DNA of 64,000 nucleotides. It comes from Streptomyces sp. NBC_01431 (GTDB taxonomy: Bacteria > Actinomycetota > Actinomycetes > Streptomycetales > Streptomycetaceae). The position numbers and the translations under genes are program-made. The notes below the pieces were generated by a model that searched no databases, was not told the origin of the DNA, and was given only the letters and a program-made list of their open reading frames with translations. The stretch is from the NCBI RefSeq assembly GCF_036231355.1, contig NZ_CP109496.1, positions 6,944,001 through 7,008,000 on the forward strand, read 5' to 3'. This document shows positions 58,278-64,000 of the stretch, piece by piece (position 1 is the first letter of the stretch; each line of letters opens with the position of its first letter).

Positions 58278-59837
58278 GTGAAGAGGATGTTTGTGACTCC
58301 GGACCCGGGGCTGTTGCGACTGCGCGTACCGGTACGGGCCGTTGTGGGCGTGTTCGTTGCGCCGGATCCGGGGCGGCTGCGTTTGCGCAGTGCCGCGCGG
58401 GGTGTCCTGGGTGTCGCTCTGGCGGTGACGGTGTCGGATCTGGTCACGCAGTCGCTGCCGGCGGCGATCGCCGGTGGGCTGGCCGCGCTGCTGGCTCTGT
58501 TCACGGTGGCCGACTCGTCGGTGCGGGGGCAGGCGGTCACGACGGCTCTGTTGCCGGTGGTGGGTTTCCCGGTGCTTGCTCTCGCGGCGGTGTTGCACGA
58601 TTTCCCGTGGGTGCGGGACGTGGCCTTCATCGCTGTCCTCGGCGCGGGGATGTATGCCCGCAGGTGGGGGCCGCGCGGCCACTCGCTGGGGACATTCGCG
58701 TTCATGATGTTCTTCGCCGCGCAGTTCCTGCACGCGGTGCCGGGCCAGTTGCCGGAGCTTTATGCGGCGGTGGCCCTTGCCCTGCTGGCATCGTCGGCGG
58801 TGCGCTTTGGCCTGTGGTGTTACGAGAGGCGTCTGTCGCCGACCGCTGTTGCGGCGGTGGCGCCGGGAGGTTCGGGTTTCGCCCGGGTGACCACGCGCCA
58901 GGCGGTCCAGGGAATGGCGGGCGGCGCTTTCGCCCTGCTGGTGGGGCAGCTGGTGTCGCATGAACGCTGGTATTGGGCCGTGGGTGCGGTGTGGTGGATC
59001 TTCGTGAACACCACCTCGCGCGGTGAGACCCTGGTGCGCGGTTTCCGAAGGGTTTTGGGGACCGTGATCGGTATCGCTCTTGGCCTGGTGATCGCTGTCC
59101 CGCTGGATGGGGCCGGTGCTCCGACCGCTGTGCTGGTCGCGGTGTGTGTGTTCGGCATCTTCTATTCGGCCGCGGTGTCGTACACGTGGATGATGCTGGC
59201 GGTGACGGTGATGGCCGGGCTGCTGTATGGCCTACTGGGAGTGCTGAATCCGGGGCTGCTCGCTCTGCGGGTCATGGAGACGGGAGTGGGGGCGCTCGGC
59301 GCCGGGCTGGCTGTGCTGTTGGTGCTGCCGGTGACCACGCATGCCACCACCGACGCGTGGATCCAGCGGGCCCTGCACTGTGTCCATGCGTGCACGTCCG
59401 AAGCCGCGGCCCGGCTGGCCGGCTCTGCGGCTGCGGATCCGGCCCGGTACGTCGCGGAACTGGAAATGCTGTTGGGGCGGGTGAGGCTCTCGGTGGCTCC
59501 CCTGGTGCATCCGTTCACTCCGCTGCGGGCCCGTAAGGCGCGGGCCCGTCAAGTGATCGAACTGCTGGACCGGTGTGCCCGGGAGGTGCGGGGCCTGGCG
59601 TCCGTCGCGGCGGATCCCGACGCTTCCCACGACGCGCGGCTCGCCGCCGCCTGCTGGCGGGTGGAGGCGGCGGTGCAGGCACTGACCACGCCCGAAGCGA
59701 CGCGGAGCGAGATCGACGTGCCCGTCGCCGTACCGCATCCTTCCGGCGGCGAGCTGGCTCTGGCCCATCTGCATGGCCTGGAACAGGCACTGAAAGCGCT
59801 GGCAGTACCGCTGCGAGGACCCGTCGCCCCGGTCTGA
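58278..59837 (+). CDS. FUSC-family membrane protein (possible exporter)
   Basis: The start is uncertain: GTG 58278 (V-K-R-M-F), ATG 58287 or GTG 58251. The roughly 519-residue protein has two sets of membrane helices around a polar middle, and a soluble C-terminal helical domain of some 150 residues, like FUSC/aromatic-acid exporters (YccS, AaeB). The N terminus has a tandem near-duplicate: T-P-D-P-G-L-L-R-L-R and A-P-D-P-G-R-L-R-L-R, 24 residues apart. Codon use is richer in T-ending codons (GTT, GCT, TTT, TGT) than nearby genes, suggesting acquisition. It is divergent from an Lrp/AsnC regulator. Substrate unknown. Confidence 0.82.
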   Translation: MKRMFVTPDPGLLRLRVPVRAVVGVFVAPDPGRLRLRSAARGVLGVALAVTVSDLVTQSLPAAIAGGLAALLALFTVADSSVRGQAVTTALLPVVGFPVLALAAVLHDFPWVRDVAFIAVLGAGMYARRWGPRGHSLGTFAFMMFFAAQFLHAVPGQLPELYAAVALALLASSAVRFGLWCYERRLSPTAVAAVAPGGSGFARVTTRQAVQGMAGGAFALLVGQLVSHERWYWAVGAVWWIFVNTTSRGETLVRGFRRVLGTVIGIALGLVIAVPLDGAGAPTAVLVAVCVFGIFYSAAVSYTWMMLAVTVMAGLLYGLLGVLNPGLLALRVMETGVGALGAGLAVLLVLPVTTHATTDAWIQRALHCVHACTSEAAARLAGSAAADPARYVAELEMLLGRVRLSVAPLVHPFTPLRARKARARQVIELLDRCAREVRGLASVAADPDASHDARLAAACWRVEAAVQALTTPEATRSEIDVPVAVPHPSGGELALAHLHGLEQALKALAVPLRGPVAPV

Positions 59838-60056
59838 TGGTGGCCGGAATTGTGGTGACCGGGGCTCATGCACCGTGACGGCTCCCCCTACGCGTTCGCA
59901 TTGATTCGCTTTGGGTCCGAACCGCCTGCACCGACCCGGCGCGGGAGCGCGCCCGCCGGGCCGGGGCCGTCACCGGCCGTGCGGGGCGGCAGGTACCGTG
60001 GGGAGAACCGATCTCATGAGCCTCCTGACGGGCTGCGTGAACCCAGGAGGAACAAG

Positions 60057-60518
60057 ATGACGACGAACCGCGGACGCAAGGACGTGATCCGGGACCGGAT
60101 GGAGGCGACCGGCGAGTCGTACAACGTCGCCGCCCGCAACCTGAAGGCGATGAAGGACATGGGCGCCACCGGTGACGCCGTCCGCACCCAGCGCTGGCGG
60201 CCCGCCGACTCGCTCGACCTGCCGTGTCCGTGCGGAGGGACGTGCGAGCCCGGCGAGAGGTGCGACCGCTGCCACGCGTGGCACCGGCACGTGGCGCGGG
60301 TCCCCGGCAGCCTCACCGAGGTCGAGGTCTGGGCCGACCGCTACGACTGCACCGGCTGCTCGTCCTCGTACACGCTCACCGTCACCCTCCCCGGCCGTCC
60401 CTGGGGCATCGCCGAGACGGTCATCCAGGGCGGCTCCGCCGAGCCGGTCGTCCGCGCCCGGGTGTTCCCCGGCGTCGTACACCCGCTGCTGCGCCCCGGG
60501 GCCACCGAAGAGGGCTGA
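60057..60518 (+). CDS. Cys/His-rich hypothetical protein
   Basis: A strong AGGAGG site precedes ATG 60057. The 153-residue protein starts with a basic helical motif, R-K-D-V-I-R-D-R-M-E-A-T-G-E-S-Y-N-V-A-A-R, a pattern seen at the ends of many unrelated Streptomyces proteins, sometimes as a short DNA-binding-like tail. It then has a C-P-C-G-G-T-C-E-P-G-E-R-C-D-R-C-H stretch and another pair Y-D-C-T-G-C, giving eight Cys-like zinc ligands. It is likely a zinc-stabilised small protein. I do not recognise a named family, and neighbours offer no role. Confidence 0.65.
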   Translation: MTTNRGRKDVIRDRMEATGESYNVAARNLKAMKDMGATGDAVRTQRWRPADSLDLPCPCGGTCEPGERCDRCHAWHRHVARVPGSLTEVEVWADRYDCTGCSSSYTLTVTLPGRPWGIAETVIQGGSAEPVVRARVFPGVVHPLLRPGATEEG

Positions 60519-60564
60519 CGCCCACTCGCCCTGCGGCCGTGCCACGGCGGCCAGTTGGTCCGGA

Positions 60565-60593
60565 CCGGCTGCTACGGTCGGCCGAGCAGCCGG
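60565..60593 (+). terminator. Hairpin after Cys/His-rich gene
   Basis: CCGGCTGCT (60565-60573) pairs perfectly with AGCAGCCGG (60585-60593) 46 bases past the stop codon. Confidence 0.6.
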
Positions 60594-60739
60594 ATCATGG
60601 GCCGCAGTCCAATCACGGGCAGTCTCCGAAGACGGGCCGGGCCGGTCGGCGAGCAGTACGTCGCGTTCGCGGCGCCGCCACGTCCACGGGCGGCCGCGGA
60701 CCGGCGGGGAGTGCCGGTTCAGCGGAGAGGGGAAGCACG

Positions 60740-61783
60740 GTGGGCACCAGCAGCGCCGCGCGGGCATTCATCGGGTCGTTCACCACGGCGGGCGGCCACG
60801 GGATCACCGCGGCCGCCGTGGACGAGGAGACGGGCGCGCTCACCCCGCTCGGCGCCTCGGCCGCCGTCCTCAACCCGTCCTTCCTGGCTCCCTCGCCGGA
60901 CGGAACCGTCCTGTACGCCGTGGGGGAGAGTGCGCAAGGCACCGCGGCCGCGTTCGACATCAGCGGGGCGCTGCCTCGGCGGTTGGGCGAGGCCGTCCCC
61001 GTTGGCGGCGCGGGCCCCACCCACCTCGCCCTCGCCGCCGGGCACCTCGTCACCGCCAACTACGACTCGGGGAGCGTCACCGTGCTCCCGGTCCGTCCCG
61101 ACGGCAGCCTCGGGCCGGCCGCGTCCGTCCTGGAACACCGGGGTTCGGGGCCGGACCCCGACCGCCAACAGGGCCCGCACGCCCACCAGGTGCTCGCGGA
61201 CCCGAGCGGGCGCTGGGTCGTCAGCGTCGATCTCGGCAGCGACTCCGTACGCGTCTGCGAACTCGCCCCCGACACCGGTGTGCTCCGGCCGCACTCCGAG
61301 ACCGCGCTGCGGCCCGGCAGCGGCCCACGCCACCTCGCCTTCCACCCCGGGGGGCGGTACGCCTACGTCCTCAACGAGCTGGCGCCGACGCTGGCCGTGT
61401 GCCGCTGGGACGCCGGGGCCGGCACCTTCGAACCGCTCGGCGAGAGGCCGGTCGTCGAGGACGGCGCGAGCGGCGAGGCCCACCCGTCCGAAGTGGTCGT
61501 CGCGGACGACGGCCGGTTCCTGTGGGCGGCGATCCGCGGGCAGGACTCGATCGCCGTCCTCGCGCTCGACGCGACCGGCGAGAAGCCCGTCCTGGTGGCC
61601 ACCGTGGACTGTGGCGGGCACTGGCCCCGCGACCTCACCCTGGACCCGTCAGGACGCCGTCTGTACGTCTCCAACGAGCGCTCCGGCGACGTCACCTGGT
61701 TCGACATCGACGCGGCCACCGGGATTCCCACCCCGGCCGGCTCGATCGCGGCCCCCGCGGCCTCCTGCGTGGTCTTCTGCTGA
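60740..61783 (+). CDS. Lactonase family protein (6-phosphogluconolactonase-type beta-propeller)
   Basis: From GTG 60740 (GAGAGGGGAAG upstream) the protein has 347 residues, seven-bladed propeller in layout, with repeated D-x-x-G-x-x-x-Y-V-x-N or -V-x-S strands. Conserved sites include F-I-G-S-F-T near the start, N-Y-D-S-G-S-V, G-P-H-A-H-Q-V, G-P-R-H-L-A-F-H-P and V-S-N-E-R-S. The family includes the Pgl-type 6-phosphogluconolactonase of the pentose phosphate pathway, but many actinobacterial members are of unproven substrate. No signal peptide, so cytosolic. Confidence 0.85.
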   Translation: MGTSSAARAFIGSFTTAGGHGITAAAVDEETGALTPLGASAAVLNPSFLAPSPDGTVLYAVGESAQGTAAAFDISGALPRRLGEAVPVGGAGPTHLALAAGHLVTANYDSGSVTVLPVRPDGSLGPAASVLEHRGSGPDPDRQQGPHAHQVLADPSGRWVVSVDLGSDSVRVCELAPDTGVLRPHSETALRPGSGPRHLAFHPGGRYAYVLNELAPTLAVCRWDAGAGTFEPLGERPVVEDGASGEAHPSEVVVADDGRFLWAAIRGQDSIAVLALDATGEKPVLVATVDCGGHWPRDLTLDPSGRRLYVSNERSGDVTWFDIDAATGIPTPAGSIAAPAASCVVFC

Positions 61784-61800
61784 GCGCCGTCCGCGACGCG

Positions 61801-61836
61801 GTGGGGCCCGCACCGGAGATCCGGTGCGGGCCCCAC
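61801..61836. terminator. Very strong bidirectional terminator
   Basis: Sixteen perfectly paired bases (GTGGGGCCCGCACCGG, 61801-61816, with 61821-61836) close AGAT, between convergent lactonase and CbiX-like genes. Confidence 0.9.
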
Positions 61837-61856
61837 CCGTCATGTCGTACGCGCGG

Positions 61857-62786
61857 TCAGTGCACCGGCGAGCCCTGCGGCTGCGGGGTGATGCCGAGCG
61901 CGGCCGCGTACTGCGAGAGCACCAGCTTGCCGATCGCCGGGTAGGCGCCGAGCGCCTCGGCGACCGCGCATTCGGCCTCCTTCGCGGCGGCGTCGAGCAG
62001 ACCCTCGGCGATCTCCGGGCCGATCAGGTACGGGGCGACGGCGAGCTGCACCGAACCCGAGCCGCGCAGCTGTGCGGCCATCGCCGCGATCGCGCCCTCC
62101 TGGTCCAGGGCGGCGGCCATCACCGGCACGGCGAGCCGCGCGGCGAGCAGCATGCCGGTGATCCCGGCGGCTTGCACGGCCTCCTCGCCGCCGACCGTCG
62201 TCAGGATGATCCCGTCGGCGGCGGTCGCGACCGTGAAGAGCCGGGCGCGGTCGGCGCGGGCCAGACCGGCCTCGGAGAGCCGCACGTGCAGGCCCTCGGC
62301 GAGCAGCGGGTGCGGGCCAAGCACATCGGTCAGCTCGGCGGCGGCGCGGCTGTCCATGACGGCCTGCCGTATCCGGCGGATCAGGGCGCTGTCGGGGCCC
62401 GCGAGCAGCGGCACCACGACGGCGACCGGACCCTGGGGGTCGGCGACCTCGCGGCCGGCCGCGCGCGCCTGCTCGACGCGCGCGGTGCGCTCGGCGGCGG
62501 TGCGGGCGAGCACGACATCGAGGGTGGGGTACTCGACGGACTCGGCGTCCTCGCTGTCCAGGTAGCCGATGCGGGCATCGAGGCCGGGCAGCTCGGAGCG
62601 GGCGATGCTGGTGACCTCTTCGGCGAGGCTGCGCACAGCCGGGCCGGGAACGCCGGGAACGGCGAGAACGAGCGCGGGCGCGCCCTCCGGAGCAACCACC
62701 GGTTCCGGGCGGCGGTGCCGGCCGGACTGACGGGGTCGCGGCATTCGTACGGGCAGGCCGGGTGCTGGCCCAGTGGGGGTGCTCAT
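61857..62786 (-). CDS. CbiX-like sirohydrochlorin chelatase homologue
   Basis: ATG 62786 gives 309 residues (M-S-T-P-T-G-P) with a possible leaderless start, as TAGCAT ends 8 bases upstream. There are two CbiX-like halves with L-V-L-A-V-P-G at the start where chelatases have a V-G-H-G-S-R metal-binding loop, then G-Y-L-D-S-E-D. The histidine of that loop is replaced by proline in this protein. The first half and the V-V-V-P-L-L-A-G, G-P-H-P-L-L-A-E-G-L motifs are family-like. A true cobalt/iron chelatase is therefore uncertain; a regulatory or accessory role is equally possible. Confidence 0.75.
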   Translation of the reverse strand: MSTPTGPAPGLPVRMPRPRQSGRHRRPEPVVAPEGAPALVLAVPGVPGPAVRSLAEEVTSIARSELPGLDARIGYLDSEDAESVEYPTLDVVLARTAAERTARVEQARAAGREVADPQGPVAVVVPLLAGPDSALIRRIRQAVMDSRAAAELTDVLGPHPLLAEGLHVRLSEAGLARADRARLFTVATAADGIILTTVGGEEAVQAAGITGMLLAARLAVPVMAAALDQEGAIAAMAAQLRGSGSVQLAVAPYLIGPEIAEGLLDAAAKEAECAVAEALGAYPAIGKLVLSQYAAALGITPQPQGSPVH

Positions 62787-62907
62787 GCGGCCGCATGCTA
62801 CTGGTTTTGCGTGGGCGGCTGTTCGGGGAGGGGGCAGCTGAGCGGTATCTGTCCGCATTTACCCGGAGAGTGGCATAAAGATCAACTGCCCTGATCTGTC
62901 TCGGCAC

Positions 62908-63900
62908 TCACTCGGTCGGGATCCACAGCATGCGCGGGTCCCGCGGCAGTCGCAGACGGCCCTCGGCCAGCGCGGCCGCGATGAGCAGCGAACCTTCGAG
63001 CGGGTCCCCGGCCGCCTCGACCGTGCGCGCGCGGGGCAGTTGCCGCCGGAACTCCTCCCGCACGGGGGCGAGAAGGGGCTCTCCCAGTTTGAACAGGCCG
63101 CCCGTGAGCGCCACTTGGCCGTCCTGCCCGCCATCGCCCGGACAGACCGCCGCGGCGCTCGCGGCGATGTGCCGCGCGGCATCCCGCAGGATGCCGGCCG
63201 CCACTGGGTCCGTCTTCGCGCAGGCGGCGACCTCGGGCGCGAACGAGGCCAGCACGGCGGGCCGGTCGCTCCGCGGATACAGCAGCCCCGGCAGTTCGCC
63301 GGGCGCACCGAACACCGCCTCGACGCGGGCGAGCAGCGCGGCCGAGCCGCCGGGCCGCCCGTCGCGGCGGCGCAGGGCCGCTTCGAGGCCCGCTCGGCCG
63401 ATCCAGGCGCCGCCGCCGCAGTCCCCGAGCAGATGCCCCCAGCCGTCGGCCCGCCGCCAGTCCGTGAGATCCGTGCCCAGCGCGATCATCCCGGTCCCGG
63501 CAGCGACCATCGCGCCCGGCCGCTGGCCGAGCGCACCCGCGTACGCGGTGACGCCATCGGCGGCCAGCGCGATCCTGCGCACCCCGAGCGAACCGGCCAG
63601 TGCCCCGGGCAGTTGGGCGCGCAGGTCGTCCCCCAGCGCGACCATCCCGGCCGCGCCGACCGCCGCCGCGACGATCCGGCCGGCCTCGGATCGCACGCTC
63701 AACTCATCGACAGCGGGCAGCAGTTGCTCGATGAAGTGTCCTGCGTCGATCCCGCCGGGACCCGTACGCACCGGCTCCTTCGAGACGACCACCTCGGCGA
63801 CCGCGCCCGGTTCGAGGCGGCGCAGCGCGAACCGCACCCCCGATCCGCCCGAGTCGGCCCCGAGTACCCACACGCGCTCGCCGCCCGTCACAGCGGCCAC
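62908..63900 (-). CDS. BadF/BadG-type ATPase, probable N-acetylglucosamine/glucosamine kinase
   Basis: The 330-residue protein (from GTG 63900) is an ASKHA-fold kinase: L-G-A-D-S-G-G-S-G (phosphate loop 1), A-A-G-T-G-M-I-A-L-G (phosphate 2), and G-W-G-H-L-L-G-D-C-G-G-G-A-W-I-G, the amino-sugar kinase signature. It would phosphorylate N-acetylglucosamine or glucosamine in the cytosol. The frame stays open to the window edge with no start codon upstream in the last 100 bases, so a start beyond 64000 cannot be excluded; a GAAGGAGG site lies 65 to 73 bases upstream of 63900, in a position that does not serve this GTG. Confidence 0.82.
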   Translation of the reverse strand: MAAVTGGERVWVLGADSGGSGVRFALRRLEPGAVAEVVVSKEPVRTGPGGIDAGHFIEQLLPAVDELSVRSEAGRIVAAAVGAAGMVALGDDLRAQLPGALAGSLGVRRIALAADGVTAYAGALGQRPGAMVAAGTGMIALGTDLTDWRRADGWGHLLGDCGGGAWIGRAGLEAALRRRDGRPGGSAALLARVEAVFGAPGELPGLLYPRSDRPAVLASFAPEVAACAKTDPVAAGILRDAARHIAASAAAVCPGDGGQDGQVALTGGLFKLGEPLLAPVREEFRRQLPRARTVEAAGDPLEGSLLIAAALAEGRLRLPRDPRMLWIPTE

Positions 63901-64000
63901 CGCCGACCCGAGCGGCCGCCCGGGTTCTCGCTCGTACGGCTGAAGGTCACCGGACGCAAGGCAATCCCCTCCTTCGGGGTGACCGGGCGGGCGCTGAGCC

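Overview
The window is about 72% G+C, with Streptomyces-type gene density, GTG/TTG starts, XRE/DUF397/ATP-binding trios, MurT/GatD and a 5' leader resembling the actinobacterial c-di-AMP riboswitch. It reads as a Streptomyces chromosome, mostly core-like with several accessory islets. I saw no tRNA, rRNA, insertion sequence, CRISPR array or phage genes.

Layout. 1-2.6 kb: the end of bioF, a DUF397/XRE pair divergent from an anti-sigma-type ATPase, and an NlpC/P60 hydrolase behind a c-di-AMP-type leader. 3.1-5.5 kb: a ClpP homologue whose catalytic His is replaced by Gln, a PlsC acyltransferase and an orphan Phd/YefM antitoxin. 5.9-10.5 kb: the urease operon ureABCFGD (no ureE), preceded by a 23-bp dyad. 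10.6-19.5 kb: secreted alpha/beta-hydrolase peptidase, SDR, second PlsC, CtaG-like protein with a 53-aa membrane protein, phosphofructokinase, GatD/MurT (lipid II amidation) and peptide deformylase. 19.6-28.4 kb: TetR/acyl-CoA dehydrogenase, methyltransferase/TetR around a perfect 24-bp palindrome, a helicase-thioesterase-glutathione peroxidase run, and a YdjM-like membrane protein. 28.7-37.7 kb: a heterodimeric ABC exporter with complementary degenerate ATPase motifs, a PNGase A-like secreted enzyme, MarR/ABC exporter and a short MltG-like protein. 37.8-43.2 kb: a sulfonate operon (ssuC-ssuB-ssuA-ssuD plus an FAD monooxygenase) preceded by a 27-codon cysteine-ended leader ORF that appears leaderless. 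43.3-50.2 kb: YjbQ, a translationally coupled ImmA/IrrE peptidase - MAB_1171c-like membrane protein - helical-repeat protein operon, DUF3574, DUF4142, a surface protein, PspAB and HtpX. 50.4-56.7 kb: a peptide-export locus with a double-glycine precursor, HlyD adaptor, C39 peptidase-ABC and a second NHLM-type ABC. 57.3-64 kb: a carrier-domain remnant, Lrp/AsnC regulator, FUSC-like membrane protein, Cys/His-rich protein, lactonase, CbiX-like protein and a BadF-type sugar kinase at the edge.

The strongest candidate for something undescribed is the 50.4-56.7 kb locus. A Cys-free precursor of 75 aa carries a canonical Gly-Gly leader followed by a 52-residue Gly/Val/Thr core with GxxxG glycine-zipper spacing. 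Next to it are all three NHLM-type export components but no modifying enzyme. The second is the sulfonate operon leader, which combines a leaderless Cys-rich uORF with a large hairpin between it and ssuC, as expected for cysteine-responsive attenuation.
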